DNA of 64,000 nucleotides from Shewanella glacialimarina (GCF_020511155.1 NZ_CP041216.1:682001-746000); one strand, 5' to 3'; shown: positions 16,911 through 26,558, counted from the stretch's first letter. The notes: generated from the sequence alone by a model not told the origin. Numbers and translations are program-made.

Positions 16911-16932
16911 AGCCGCAGGCCTGCGGCTTTTA
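16911..16932 (+). terminator. Rho-independent terminator
   Basis: A perfect 18-bp palindrome AGCCGCAGG/CCTGCGGCT followed by TTTTAATT, just after the accessory gene. Confidence 0.7.
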
Positions 16933-16953
16933 ATTGAATCGTTGAGGTGAGAT

Positions 16954-17619
16954 ATGAGTCCTTATTTTATATTTGGTGATATCGAAACAGGTGGCCTGAA
17001 TGGCCGCTTAGATAATGGCGAGTTGGGTATGGAGTATTACCCAATCCTTGAGCTGGCATTTATCCTGACAGATAAAGACCTGAATCAAATAGGTGAGCCG
17101 TTACGTGTGGTTGTTCATCACAGTGATGAGGTGATCGCAACATGCAATGAATGGGCATTGGATACGCACACTGCAAGCGGCTTGATTGATGACGTTCGTG
17201 CATCAACCGTATCACTCGAGCAGGCAGAGCTAATGGTGATTGATTGGCTTAAAGGCTGTGGTGTGACTAAGTATGACTTTAAGAGCAAGCAAGGTGTTGT
17301 GTTTGCTGGTAATTCAATCATGTTCGACCGTTCATACATCATGTGTCAGATGCCAATACTTCACGAGTACATGCACTATCGTCAGTTAGATGTGTCTGCT
17401 ATTGCATTAGCAGCTCGGGCGTTCAATCCAGAGTTAGAGCGCAAGGCTACATCAGCAAAGCTATACAAGCATGAGGCGTTGGCTGATATACGTGAATCAA
17501 TCGAAGAGTTGCGAGTGTATAAGCAAGTGTTAGGTGGCGATAGTCAAAGCGCTTACGAACGGTTCAGTGATGCGTGTCGTGTGTTCGCTAAGTCATTGAT
17601 TAAAGGTCTAATGCCTTGA
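16954..17619 (+). CDS. Oligoribonuclease-like DEDD exonuclease
   Basis: A 221-aa protein. Motif I is FGDIETGGLN (residues 7-16), then ILELAFIL, then AGNSIMFDRSYI (motif II), HYRQLDVSAIALAARAFNPE and HEALADIRESIEEL (motif III, His and Asp). This order and spacing is that of Orn, which degrades 2-5 nt RNA and finishes c-di-GMP breakdown. A phage copy could recycle nanoRNA or remove short signalling nucleotides made by host defence. The sequence is longer in the N-terminal half than cellular Orn. Confidence 0.8.
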   Translation: MSPYFIFGDIETGGLNGRLDNGELGMEYYPILELAFILTDKDLNQIGEPLRVVVHHSDEVIATCNEWALDTHTASGLIDDVRASTVSLEQAELMVIDWLKGCGVTKYDFKSKQGVVFAGNSIMFDRSYIMCQMPILHEYMHYRQLDVSAIALAARAFNPELERKATSAKLYKHEALADIRESIEELRVYKQVLGGDSQSAYERFSDACRVFAKSLIKGLMP

Positions 17620-18256
17620 GTGAAGTGGTGATGTATCAATACGTTGGCCTGAGCCTATCTAAATGCGAGCTATTATCATTTAGGGTTAAAAAATAAATGG
17701 GTCCTTCTGGCTCGGTGCACTGCGGGGGCAGAGAGGCGCAGTGCTTCACTACATATGACTTTTTTAGGGGGTTGTGTTGTTGTTTTATCAGCACTAACTA
17801 ATCGAATCAATTCAACTGCAGTGTAATGTGTAGCTAAGTTAATGAATTTGTTTTTGTTTTATTTGTATTTACACCGTTGGTTTTCTGCAAGTATTTTGAT
17901 CACCTTAAACCACAACTTTTGATCGTCTAGATCTTTTACATTTTATTCGAAGAATAATTTTTAGTTACCGTGATTCTTTTTATGGTTACTTCTGTGTTTT
18001 ATAAATTCTTATTTTATAAACGCAACTCACTTAAGCGATAACTTTCTATTAAATTGTCTAGAGATTTAGCGCCACATATCACGAATACATAAAAACCTAA
18101 AGGCCACATATGGCCTGTTTGCGACCCTAAAAAAGGGGTATATTTAGATATGCTTGATACAGCTACGTAACAGGCTTTGCAAACTCTCTCGTTAGATCTC
18201 CGCCATTGGGCTTCTTTATTGAAGCCCATTTTTTTTGCTCGCTATTTGGTGAACAC
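17620..18256. other. Long gene-free stretch before the late genes
   Basis: About 640 bp with no credible gene. It holds the possible cos-like site described separately and AT-rich DNA (17820-18010). The late promoter is probably here, but no clear -35/-10 pair was identified. Confidence 0.6.
17694..17745. other. Candidate cos/packaging site
   Basis: GGGTCCTTCTGG is followed by a GC-rich inverted repeat GCACTGCG/CGCAGTGC (17717-17724 and 17737-17744) around GGGGCAGAGAGG. It resembles in kind the GC-rich symmetric region around lambda cos, and the phage encodes Nu1/GpA-type terminase, which cuts at cos. The motif similarity is loose and its place before the lysis genes is plausible, not proof. 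Confidence 0.3.
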
Positions 18257-18598
18257 ATGATCCGTACAAAGGTTTATATCGCAGGGCCAATGTCTGGTTT
18301 GCCTGATTGTAATCGGCACGCCTTTAACTTGGCCGCGCAAGTGCAAAAGTCGTTAACGCATATTGTGCTAAACCCTGCCACTTTGCCTGCGGGTTTAACT
18401 GAACCTGAATACATGCAGATTGGTTTAGCCATGTTGATGTGTGCTGACATGATTTATCTGTTGGATGGTTGGGAACAATCACACGGAGCACGGGCAGAGC
18501 ATGCATTAGCGCAAAAGCTTGGCTTACATATTGTTTACCAGGATGGCATTGATCATGAAATAGCATTAATTGGTTTGGTGGGTGAAGAACACTTTTAA
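18257..18598 (+). CDS. DUF4406 / nucleoside deoxyribosyltransferase-like protein
   Basis: A 113-aa protein beginning MIRTKVYIAGPMSGLPD, with the YIAGPM(S/T)G start, a DMIYLLDGWEQSHGARAE middle and a final ALAQKLGLHIVY: the layout of DUF4406, a Rossmann-like fold related to nucleoside 2-deoxyribosyltransferases. Common in phages; substrate unknown. ATG at 18257 fits the family start. Confidence 0.75.
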   Translation: MIRTKVYIAGPMSGLPDCNRHAFNLAAQVQKSLTHIVLNPATLPAGLTEPEYMQIGLAMLMCADMIYLLDGWEQSHGARAEHALAQKLGLHIVYQDGIDHEIALIGLVGEEHF

Positions 18599-18768
18599 CC
18601 GCCAGCGTGAATGCTCGCACGTTTAATCGCATTGAGCAGTTCGCCTTGCAACATAGTCAGCGAAAAGTAGCCGCGCTTTCATGTAAGTGATAACGGCATG
18701 ACGTAGTTCGGGTTCGCGCCCCGTTAATGCATCAATAGCGATTAATAGAATTTTATTTAAGGGTAACT

Positions 18769-19290
18769 ATGGCTAACAGAATGACAGTTGCAGGGCTTAG
18801 CTTGTCGGCCGCCGCCTTTATTGGTTTGGTTATTTCCGAAGGTTTTGTGCCTACTGCGACAATCCCAGTAAAAGGTGATCGGCCTACCGTGGGCTTTGGG
18901 TCCACTTACCATATTGATGAACGCCCCGTTAAGTTGGGTGATTCAGTTACCCCAGTTAATGCGCTGCAAATAGCCAAAGTGCATATATCTAAAGACGAAA
19001 ACCGATTTCGACAAAGCTTAATAAGCGCTGAACTTAACCAAGCTGAATATGATTTATATATCGACTGGGTTTACCAGTACGGCATTGGCCGTTGGCTAAA
19101 GTCACCCATGCGGGTGCATGTGTTAAATGGCGAATACCGCAAGGCGTGTGATGCGTTATTACTTCCCCAATACAGAACAGTTGCGGGTTATGACTGCTCA
19201 ACACCTGGTAACAAACGTTGTTATGGCGTTTGGGTTAGGGCGCAAAGCCGACACAGGCAATGCGTAAACTCACTTGAATCACCGCAATAG
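18769..19290 (+). CDS. SAR endolysin, GH24 lysozyme
   Basis: A 173-aa T4/P21-type lysozyme. A weakly hydrophobic N-terminal helix (residues 8-22) acts as a signal-arrest-release segment; the catalytic triad is Glu24, Asp37 and Thr46 (in VGFGST). It cuts the glycan of peptidoglycan. Followed by Rz/Rz1 and a holin, so it heads the lysis cassette. Confidence 0.85.
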   Translation: MANRMTVAGLSLSAAAFIGLVISEGFVPTATIPVKGDRPTVGFGSTYHIDERPVKLGDSVTPVNALQIAKVHISKDENRFRQSLISAELNQAEYDLYIDWVYQYGIGRWLKSPMRVHVLNGEYRKACDALLLPQYRTVAGYDCSTPGNKRCYGVWVRAQSRHRQCVNSLESPQ

Positions 19291-19319
19291 CCAAGGCGTT
19301 ATTGTTTGAGGGACTTGTA

Positions 19320-19784
19320 ATGTTTAACGATTTTAAAACCACAGTGCTGTTCATTGTTGTATTACTTTTATCGGCTTTACTGGGCATTAGCGCATTGGGT
19401 ATGAACTCACTTAAAGCCACTAATAAAACCTTAAGCCATGACTTAATGTTATCGCAAGTCAGTGTTGAAGCGTTGATAAGCAGTAACGACAACCAAGCAG
19501 AACGCATCAAAACGCTTGAGCGTGATTACCGCGTGATGACCGAACTTAATGCTACGCATCGAAAACAAGTTATCGATTTACAAGCCACACATGAAAGCCG
19601 AATTACTCAAGCCAATCTCATTAAGGACTCACCAGATGAACCGACAAAAGATTGGGCTAATGCTTTGTTGCCTGCTGATGCTTTGCAGCTGCTCAAGCCA
19701 GCCGATTGTAAAAGTGGTGACCCAAACCAAAACGGTTTATGTGTTGCCGCCGCCCGATTGGATAGTGCTGTGCAGCAACCCTGA
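19320..19784 (+). CDS. Rz-like i-spanin
   Basis: A 154-aa protein with an N-terminal membrane helix (residues 8-25, TVLFIVVLLLSALLGISA) and a coiled-coil periplasmic part. The outer-membrane partner is encoded inside it in another frame, which is the classic Rz/Rz1 nesting. Start chosen at ATG 19320, behind GGGAC. Confidence 0.75.
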   Translation: MFNDFKTTVLFIVVLLLSALLGISALGMNSLKATNKTLSHDLMLSQVSVEALISSNDNQAERIKTLERDYRVMTELNATHRKQVIDLQATHESRITQANLIKDSPDEPTKDWANALLPADALQLLKPADCKSGDPNQNGLCVAAARLDSAVQQP

Positions 19785-19911
19785 TTTTGTCGGCAGTACC
19801 AATATTGATTTACTTAAACACTCACTTACTCAAACTAATGCGCTAGCAATGTGTAATGCAAATATGCTGCGCCTACAACAATGGCGGTTACAGCATGAGC
19901 ATAACGACTGA
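19636..19911 (+). CDS. Rz1-like o-spanin lipoprotein, overlapping Rz
   Basis: A 91-aa protein in the +1 frame relative to Rz. It starts MNRQKIGLMLCCLLMLCSCS; the lipobox LCSC with acylated Cys19 is clear. A proline-rich VYVLPPPDW follows, typical of Rz1. Together the two join inner and outer membranes at lysis. Its end overlaps the holin start. Confidence 0.8.
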   Translation: MNRQKIGLMLCCLLMLCSCSSQPIVKVVTQTKTVYVLPPPDWIVLCSNPDFVGSTNIDLLKHSLTQTNALAMCNANMLRLQQWRLQHEHND

Positions 19912-20221
19912 GTTAAGTGCAAAAGTCACGTCGGTTGTCTCGTACCTTGCCTCACTTTTCACCGCACTTGGCAGCTATGTGAACAATATGGATATTGGCG
20001 TTTTAGTGGGTGTGGTCTGTGCCATTTTTACTGCATTTGTTAACTGGTTTTATCAAGCCGGAAAAAGAGAACGCGCAGCACGCAAAAGTGAACGTGATGA
20101 AAAGATAGCAAAAATACTAGAAGAAAATGCCAAGTTAAATCAGCAGTTGTTGCTTAAGCAGTTACAGAATATTGAAGAAGAGCGCTGTAGCCATGTGTTA
20201 GACGATATTCACAAGGACTAG
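19895..20221 (+). CDS. Phage holin, HP1/class II type
   Basis: A 108-aa protein. Two hydrophobic helices (about residues 10-28 and 33-52) are followed by the family mark FVNWFYQAGKRERAARK and a charged coiled-coil tail. It should make the inner-membrane lesion or depolarise the membrane and so free the SAR endolysin. ATG at 19895 overlaps Rz1 by 17 bases. Confidence 0.75.
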   Translation: MSITTELSAKVTSVVSYLASLFTALGSYVNNMDIGVLVGVVCAIFTAFVNWFYQAGKRERAARKSERDEKIAKILEENAKLNQQLLLKQLQNIEEERCSHVLDDIHKD

Positions 20222-20224
20222 CTA

Positions 20225-20770
20225 ATGGCACGTATTCAAACACCCGAAGCCGAGCCAGTGCTGCTGAATAAAACCGACCTGTGCAAAAGTTTGGGTATTA
20301 GTACCCAAGCGTTCGACAAGTGGGACGTGCCTATACACAGCAAAAGTGGTCGAGAGTGTTTATACACCATGAGCGATGTGGTGGGTAATCGGGTAGCTAA
20401 TGAGCGTAAAAAACACCTGCTCGGGAAATCGGGCAAACCGCAAGATGATGAAGACGAAAAACCTAATATTGATTATGAGCGTTGGCGCTTAACCAAAGGG
20501 CAAGCCGACGGCCAAGAGTTGAAGAACCAAAAAGACCGCAAAGAAGTGGTTGAAGTCGCTTTTTGCTCGTTTGTGCTTAGCCGTATAGCAGCGCAAATAT
20601 CTCCGGTGTTGGACCAAATACACATACGCGTAAAACGTAAATTCCCCGACATGCCAGAACGCACCATTGACGCTATTCGCGCTGAAGTGATTAAAAGCCA
20701 AAACACCGCCGCTGAACTGGCCAACGTCATTGAGGATTTATTAGATGAGTATATCAGCAGCACAGATTAA
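20225..20770 (+). CDS. Terminase small subunit, Nu1/DUF1441-like
   Basis: A 181-aa protein with a winged-helix start (LLNKTDLCKSLGISTQAFDKW) and a long helical C-terminus. It should recognise the packaging site and bind the large subunit, whose gene it overlaps by 26 bases. Confidence 0.8.
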   Translation: MARIQTPEAEPVLLNKTDLCKSLGISTQAFDKWDVPIHSKSGRECLYTMSDVVGNRVANERKKHLLGKSGKPQDDEDEKPNIDYERWRLTKGQADGQELKNQKDRKEVVEVAFCSFVLSRIAAQISPVLDQIHIRVKRKFPDMPERTIDAIRAEVIKSQNTAAELANVIEDLLDEYISSTD

Positions 20771-22727
20771 CAATCTGAAAGCCGCTGTATCTGCTGGTCT
20801 TAAATCGTTTTATCGTCCACCTGTTTTAACCTGTAGTGAATACGCCGACACGCATTTTTATATGTCGTCGGAATCGTCTTACACCGAAGGTAAATGGGAA
20901 AGCCTACCGTTTCAAATCGGCATATTGAATGCCATGGGTAACGACCAAATCACCACGCTGAACATCATGAAGTCAGCGCGTGTGGGTTACACCAAAATGT
21001 TAATGGCCAATGCTGGCTACAAGATAGAACACAAAAAACGTAACGTGCTGATATACCAGCCGCGTGACGGTGCCGCCAAAACGTTTATGAAAAAGCACGT
21101 TGAAACCGCAATACGCGACATGCCGATTTGGAAGGCGCTAGCACCTTGGATTGGCCGCAAACATAAAGACAGCACCTTAGAAGATAAGGTGTTCACCAAC
21201 GGTAAAACCTTAATGGTGCGTGGTGGTACCGCTGCTGCTAATTACCGTGAAATTTCAACCGATGACGTAATTTACGATGAACTTGCAGGTTTTGACGAGT
21301 CAATCGAACACGAAGGTAATGCCACATCGTTAGGGGATACCCGTGTTGAACTGTCGATGTTTCCTAAATCGATTCGCGGATCTACACCCAAAATTCTCGG
21401 TACCTGCCAAATTGAAAAGGCCTGTAGTGAAAGTGGCTACCAATTTAGATTTAACTTGCCCTGCCCACACTGCGACGAACTGCAGCATTTAAAGTGGGGC
21501 GGAAAAACCGAACCCTTTGGTATTAAGTGGCAAGGCAATGACCCAAAAACAGCGTATTACGTGTGCGAACACTGCGGTTGCTGCATTGAAAACAATCAAC
21601 TGCATGATATGGAAGAACACCCCCGCGCAGTATGGATATGCGACAAAACGGGCGTGACAACCCCCGACTTTATTTCGTTTTTTGATAAAGACGGCAACGA
21701 CTTTTTAACGCCTGAAAATATCTCTATTTACATCTGGTCGGCGTACAACACCCTTAACAGCTGGGCCAAGTTAGTCACCGAGTTTTACAAAGCCAAAGGC
21801 GACAAAGAAAAGCTACAAACCTTTGTTAACACCAAACTTGGCCAACCGTGGGACAACGACAACGGCGAACGTATTGAATGGGAAGATTTAGGCCGCAGGC
21901 GTGAAATGTACCCCAACGGCAACATGCCAGATTGGGTAGTGTACTTAACCGCGGGTGTGGATACCCAAGACGACCGATACGAAGGCCGTGTTTGGGGCTG
22001 GGGCGCAGGTAAAGAATGTGCCCTAATCGATAGGTTTATTTTGTACGGTGATCCAGCAAACCAAGTGCTGCTTGATAAAGTTGCCCTGCGCTTAAACCAA
22101 AGTTACCCCCGTAACGACGGCATAGTGCTCAGCATTGGCACAACGTGTTGGGATTCTGGCGGTCACTACTCCGATACGGTTTACTCAATGAGTAAAAAGC
22201 TCGGTTTGTTCCGTGTGGTACCTATTAGGGGCGCCAACATGTACGGCAAGCCGATTGCTAATTTCCCCCGCAAGCGGAGCAACAAAGGCGTGTACCTAAC
22301 AGAAGTGGGTACCGACAACGCCAAAGAGTTGATCATGGCCATGATGCGCACTCAACCCAGTGTTGATACCCGCACACCTGGTGCCATTCATTTGCCACTG
22401 AACGACAGCATTTGTGATGACACCGAACTGCAACAGTTAACCTCTGAACGAAAATTGCCGACACGCCGTGATGGTCGCATTGTGTATCGCTGGGAAGCAG
22501 GCGGCAGGCGTAACGAAGCGCTCGACTGTTTTGTGTATGCCATGGCTGCACTGTATATCGCCATTGATAGGTTTGGCATCAATCTCGAATCGCTCAGTAA
22601 AGTGATAACAAATAAACACGACAATCCATCATCAACCGATGAATCCCCACAACCCAAAAAACCGAAAAAAGCCCCAGCTAATAACTGGTTAAATGGTGGT
22701 TCGGCTAAATCAGGAGGCTGGCTGTAA
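20745..22727 (+). CDS. Terminase large subunit, GpA-like
   Basis: A 660-aa protein of the lambda gpA family. The ATPase shows SARVGYTKML (Walker A-like, about residue 75) and DDVIYDELAGFD (Walker B, about 175); a zinc-type CPHC...CEHC lies near residues 243-282; the nuclease part has TAGVDTQDDRYEGRVWGWG (about 404). It packages DNA and cuts it at cos. Full length. Confidence 0.92.
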   Translation: MSISAAQINNLKAAVSAGLKSFYRPPVLTCSEYADTHFYMSSESSYTEGKWESLPFQIGILNAMGNDQITTLNIMKSARVGYTKMLMANAGYKIEHKKRNVLIYQPRDGAAKTFMKKHVETAIRDMPIWKALAPWIGRKHKDSTLEDKVFTNGKTLMVRGGTAAANYREISTDDVIYDELAGFDESIEHEGNATSLGDTRVELSMFPKSIRGSTPKILGTCQIEKACSESGYQFRFNLPCPHCDELQHLKWGGKTEPFGIKWQGNDPKTAYYVCEHCGCCIENNQLHDMEEHPRAVWICDKTGVTTPDFISFFDKDGNDFLTPENISIYIWSAYNTLNSWAKLVTEFYKAKGDKEKLQTFVNTKLGQPWDNDNGERIEWEDLGRRREMYPNGNMPDWVVYLTAGVDTQDDRYEGRVWGWGAGKECALIDRFILYGDPANQVLLDKVALRLNQSYPRNDGIVLSIGTTCWDSGGHYSDTVYSMSKKLGLFRVVPIRGANMYGKPIANFPRKRSNKGVYLTEVGTDNAKELIMAMMRTQPSVDTRTPGAIHLPLNDSICDDTELQQLTSERKLPTRRDGRIVYRWEAGGRRNEALDCFVYAMAALYIAIDRFGINLESLSKVITNKHDNPSSTDESPQPKKPKKAPANNWLNGGSAKSGGWL

Positions 22728-22930
22728 TGTCAAAGCAAACCGCGACAGAGATGGTCGCGCTGTATATCGACGCTGAAAAAGAGGTGTTGGCGGGTAAAAC
22801 CGTTAGCGTTAACGGCAAGTTGATGACCAGTGAAGACCTAGAGCAAATTCGTAAGGGCCGCATTGAATGGCAACGCACCCTAAACATGTTTACCCGCCCA
22901 CGGGGCACCACACTGGCTCGATTTAACTAG
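22727..22930 (+). CDS. Head-tail joining protein gpW-like
   Basis: A 67-aa protein between terminase and portal, where lambda has W. The middle (GRIEWQRTLN, preceded by MTSEDLEQIRK) matches the gpW pattern. It overlaps the terminase stop by one base. Confidence 0.8.
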   Translation: MSKQTATEMVALYIDAEKEVLAGKTVSVNGKLMTSEDLEQIRKGRIEWQRTLNMFTRPRGTTLARFN

Positions 22931-22938
22931 GAAACAAT

Positions 22939-24498
22939 ATGAGCATTATTAACGATGCACTATCGTATTTATCCCCTGGCTGGGCGCTAAAACGACAAGC
23001 GGCCGCAATGAGTTATCGCAACCTTAAAGGTTATGAAGCTGCCAGCCCAAGCCGAACCCACAAAGCCAACAAAGAAGGACGCGGTGCCAACCAAGCGGTG
23101 TTTGCCGCAGGTAAAAGCTTGCGTGAACAGGCAAGGTGGTTAGACGAAAACCACGACCTGAGTATTGGTATTTTAGACCGTATGGAAGAGCGGGTAATTG
23201 GTGCGCAAGGCATTGTGGTTGAGCCACAGCCGCGCAGTATGAGTGGTGAAATACTGGATGAGTTAGCCAATGATATTCAGCGCCGTTTTGCTGCATGGTC
23301 ATTAAAACCTGACGTAACAGGGCGCTACACTCGCCCCGAACTTGAGCGTTTAGTGTTACGTACTGCATTACGTGACGGTGAAGCATTCGGCCAGCAAGTG
23401 CGTGGCAAAGTGCCAAAGTTTGGTCACCCAAACCCGCAAGGCACGCAATACAGCATTGAAGCGTTAGAGCCTGATTACATTCCGTTTGAACTAAACGATG
23501 TGTCGCAACGGGTGCGTCAAGGGTTTGAGGTTAACGGATGGGGGCAGGTGGTTAATTACCATGTGTTGCTTGATCACCCGTCTGACCAAATCGGTTTTCG
23601 TTATAAAACCAAAACGGTACCAGCAAGCAACATGCTGCACTTGGGCTTATTTAAACGCCTACACCAGCTGCGCGGTATCAGTATTTTTCACGGTATTTTA
23701 ACCCGTCTTGGCGACATTAAAGACTATGAAGAATCTGAACGTGTTGCCGCCCGTATTGCTGCCGCCTTAGCGTTTTACATTAAGCGCGGTGACGCCAGCA
23801 TGTTTACCCCAGACCAAGGCGCAAGCCTAAACCGTGAAATTAACATTGCACCAGGTATGACGTTTGACGACCTCGCGCCCGGTGAAGATGTGGGCATGAT
23901 TGAGTCAAATCGCCCTAATGTGCATTTGGTGGATTTTCGTAATGGCCAGTTAAAGGCCTGTGCTGCGGGTACCCGTGGCAGCTATTCAAGCATTGCCCGT
24001 GATTATCAAGGCAGTTATTCAAGCCAGCGCCAAGAGCTGGTTGAGCAAGACGAATCAAACCGCATTATGCAGCAATGGTTTTGTGCAGGTTGGGCGCGAC
24101 CCGCGTTTAGAAACTGGTTGCAAATGGAGTTAATGAACAAGCAAGACCCTTTAACCCTGCCGCCAGACTTAGACATGCGAACGTTGATGGATGCCGTTTA
24201 TTACGGTCCCACCATGCCATGGATTGACCCCCGTAAAGAGTCCCAAGGTTGGGAAATGATGATAGCCGGTAATGCCGCTACCGAGGCTGACTGGGCAAGG
24301 GCCCGTGGCCGTAATCCAAGCGAAGTTAAACGCCAGCGTCAACGTGAGCTGAAGTTTAACCGCGACAACGACATGGTTACGGGTAACGACCCTGAGCCAC
24401 AAAACGGAGAAACCCCAAGTGAAAAAGACCCAAATAAGTCTAGCCGTGGCCGCCATGATGCTAATGCCAAGCGCATCAGCGAGCTTGACCGAGAGTAA
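22939..24498 (+). CDS. Phage portal protein, lambda family
   Basis: A 519-aa protein with the lambda-portal landmarks: YEAASPSRT near the start, a DGEAFGQQV motif, FKRLHQLRGISIFHG, GTRGSYSSIARDYQGSYSSQR and a final Arg/Lys-rich tail. It forms the dodecameric entry pore. Its last 80 bases overlap the next gene. Confidence 0.9.
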   Translation: MSIINDALSYLSPGWALKRQAAAMSYRNLKGYEAASPSRTHKANKEGRGANQAVFAAGKSLREQARWLDENHDLSIGILDRMEERVIGAQGIVVEPQPRSMSGEILDELANDIQRRFAAWSLKPDVTGRYTRPELERLVLRTALRDGEAFGQQVRGKVPKFGHPNPQGTQYSIEALEPDYIPFELNDVSQRVRQGFEVNGWGQVVNYHVLLDHPSDQIGFRYKTKTVPASNMLHLGLFKRLHQLRGISIFHGILTRLGDIKDYEESERVAARIAAALAFYIKRGDASMFTPDQGASLNREINIAPGMTFDDLAPGEDVGMIESNRPNVHLVDFRNGQLKACAAGTRGSYSSIARDYQGSYSSQRQELVEQDESNRIMQQWFCAGWARPAFRNWLQMELMNKQDPLTLPPDLDMRTLMDAVYYGPTMPWIDPRKESQGWEMMIAGNAATEADWARARGRNPSEVKRQRQRELKFNRDNDMVTGNDPEPQNGETPSEKDPNKSSRGRHDANAKRISELDRE

Positions 24499-26491
24499 AG
24501 AAAAACGCGGTATCTACAGCATGAAAGGTGCTGCCAATGGCGTGGTCGAATTGATTTTATATGGCGATGTTGGCTGGGATTTTACCGCCAAACAAATCGC
24601 CACTGACCTACGCGCTATGGGCAAAGTGTCGCAGATTAACGCTTACATTCAATCGGGTGGCGGCGATGTGATGGATGGCATGGCTATTTATAACATCCTC
24701 GCGCGTTGGCCTTGCCAAAAGTCGATTTGTATTGAGTCGGTAGCCGCATCAATGGCCAGTGTGATTTGTATGGCATTCGATACCGTGATTATGCCGTCTA
24801 ATGCCTTTTTGATGATCCACAGTAATTGGGGCGGTGCAGTTGGTACCGCTGATGATTTACGTGAATACGCAGACTTGCTTGATAAGTGGCGCTCAAGTAT
24901 GGGCAAGGCTTATAAAGATAAAGCCGGTGGCAAGTTAAGTGATGAACAGCTAGGACAGTTTTTCAAAGAAGATACTTGGTTGTCAGCACAAGAGGCTGTT
25001 GCTCTTGGGTTAGCAGATGAAGTGATAGAACCGATGCAAATGGCTGCATCAATTAATTTTAAACGACTGAAGGACTTTAATAATATGCCTAAAGCATTAC
25101 AAACCCTGCTAGCACAACAGGGCAATATCGGTGCTACCACCTTAAACACACCTGCGCCAGCAGCCACTATTACCCCAGCCCCAGCCGCTTTAGTACCAGC
25201 ACCCGCAGCACCGTCACAAGCGGATATTCAAGCGGCGGCAATTACCTTTAACGCTGAACGTATTAGCGGTATTAACACCGCGTTTGCGACGTTTCCGCAA
25301 TTGGCTGAACTTAAAAACAGCTGTATTGCTGATGCGAATATCAATGCTGACAAAGCCAAAGATATGATTTTGGCAAAGCTTGGCGAAGGTATTACGCCAT
25401 GTGCCGTGCAGCCTAAAAGTGTCATTATTCATGCCAGCAACGGTAACATTGTGGGTGATTCAATTCGCGCGCAACTAATGGCACGCGCTGGCCATGAAGC
25501 GGCACAAAAAGACAATGGCTATGGCAGTTACAATTTACGTGAACTTGCCCGTGCATCATTAGCCGATCGCGGTATTGGTTGTGCGGGTATGAACGTGATG
25601 CAAATGGTGGGTTTAGCGTTTACTCATACCTCATCTGATTTCGGTAACATCATGTTAGATGTGGCCAATAAGTCAGTGTTAAAAGGGTGGGCTGAAGCGG
25701 CTGAAACCTTTGAACGTATCGCCAAAAAAGGCCAGTTAAGTGACTTTAAAGTGGCGCATCGTGTTGGCATGGGTGAGTTTAAAAGCTTACCAGAAGTGAA
25801 AGACGGTGCTGAATACAAGTACATCACTGTGGGCGACCACGCTGAAAAAATTGCCTTAGCAACTTACGGCGGTATTTTTACGTTAACACGCCAAACGGTT
25901 ATTAACGATGACATGGATATGTTAATGGGCGTACCGATGAAAATGGGTAAAGCCGCTAAGCGCACTATTGGTGACTTGTTTTGGGCTGTGTTAACCAAAA
26001 ACGCCAAAATGAATGACGGTAAAGCCTTATTCCATGCTGAGCATGGCAATTTATCATCGGGCGCGCCAAGCGTTGAAGCGTTCAGCATTGCCGCTGAGTT
26101 AATGGAATCGCAGATGATTGGCGAGTCACCGTTAAACATCATGCCTGCATTTGCGTTGGTACCACCAAATCTTAAGCGTGCGGTGTTGCAAATTATTCAG
26201 TCAACGTCGGTTAAAGGTACTGATGCAAACTCCGGTATTGCTAACCCAATTCGCGACTTTGTTGAGGTGTTGTCTGAACCTCGCCTTAAAGCGAAAAGTG
26301 ACAAAGAGTGGTACTTAACCGCAGCGCAGGGTGAAGACACGATTGAAGTGGCTTACCTTGACGGTATCGACACGCCATACATTGAGCAGCAACAAGGTTT
26401 TACCGTTGATGGTGTTGCTACCAAAGTGCGTATTGATGCCGGTGTGTCACCACTTGATCACCGTGGTTTGGTTAAATCAACGGGTGTGTAA
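24419..26491 (+). CDS. Fused prohead protease and major capsid protein
   Basis: A 690-aa protein. Residues about 30-205 are a ClpP-like (S49/S14-type) protease with Ser in AASMAS, His in LMIHSNWG and an Asp in LADEV. After a Pro/Ala-rich linker (about 235-265) comes a helical scaffold-like part, then the capsid domain (about 330-690; FGNIMLDVANKSVLKGW, LFHAEHGNL, RLKAKSDKEWYL). Fused protease-capsid proteins are known in lambdoid phages. Start is GTG 24419 with GGAGA eleven bases before. An internal start at 25085 could make a separate capsid product. Confidence 0.88.
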   Translation: MKKTQISLAVAAMMLMPSASASLTESKEKRGIYSMKGAANGVVELILYGDVGWDFTAKQIATDLRAMGKVSQINAYIQSGGGDVMDGMAIYNILARWPCQKSICIESVAASMASVICMAFDTVIMPSNAFLMIHSNWGGAVGTADDLREYADLLDKWRSSMGKAYKDKAGGKLSDEQLGQFFKEDTWLSAQEAVALGLADEVIEPMQMAASINFKRLKDFNNMPKALQTLLAQQGNIGATTLNTPAPAATITPAPAALVPAPAAPSQADIQAAAITFNAERISGINTAFATFPQLAELKNSCIADANINADKAKDMILAKLGEGITPCAVQPKSVIIHASNGNIVGDSIRAQLMARAGHEAAQKDNGYGSYNLRELARASLADRGIGCAGMNVMQMVGLAFTHTSSDFGNIMLDVANKSVLKGWAEAAETFERIAKKGQLSDFKVAHRVGMGEFKSLPEVKDGAEYKYITVGDHAEKIALATYGGIFTLTRQTVINDDMDMLMGVPMKMGKAAKRTIGDLFWAVLTKNAKMNDGKALFHAEHGNLSSGAPSVEAFSIAAELMESQMIGESPLNIMPAFALVPPNLKRAVLQIIQSTSVKGTDANSGIANPIRDFVEVLSEPRLKAKSDKEWYLTAAQGEDTIEVAYLDGIDTPYIEQQQGFTVDGVATKVRIDAGVSPLDHRGLVKSTGV
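25071..25087 (+). promoter_or_regulatory. Possible internal start for scaffold/capsid
   Basis: AGGA at 25071-25074 is ten bases before an in-frame ATG at 25085 (residue 223, MPKALQTLL), right after the protease domain. Lambda makes its scaffold Nu3 the same way from inside gene C. Confidence 0.45.
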
Positions 26492-26523
26492 CCTAGCTGA
26501 AAACCTCGTACATTCCACAATAT

Positions 26524-26558
26524 AAAAGGCCGTGACTTAATAAGAGTAGCGGCCTTTT
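26524..26558 (+). terminator. Rho-independent terminator after capsid
   Basis: AAAAGGCCG and CGGCCTTTT form a 9-bp stem around a 17-base loop, ending in a T-run. It may lower expression of genes after the capsid. Confidence 0.65.

Noticed and set aside
18600..18768. Possible minus-strand peptide before the endolysin
   Set aside because: Open frame but no usable start codon; probably not translated.
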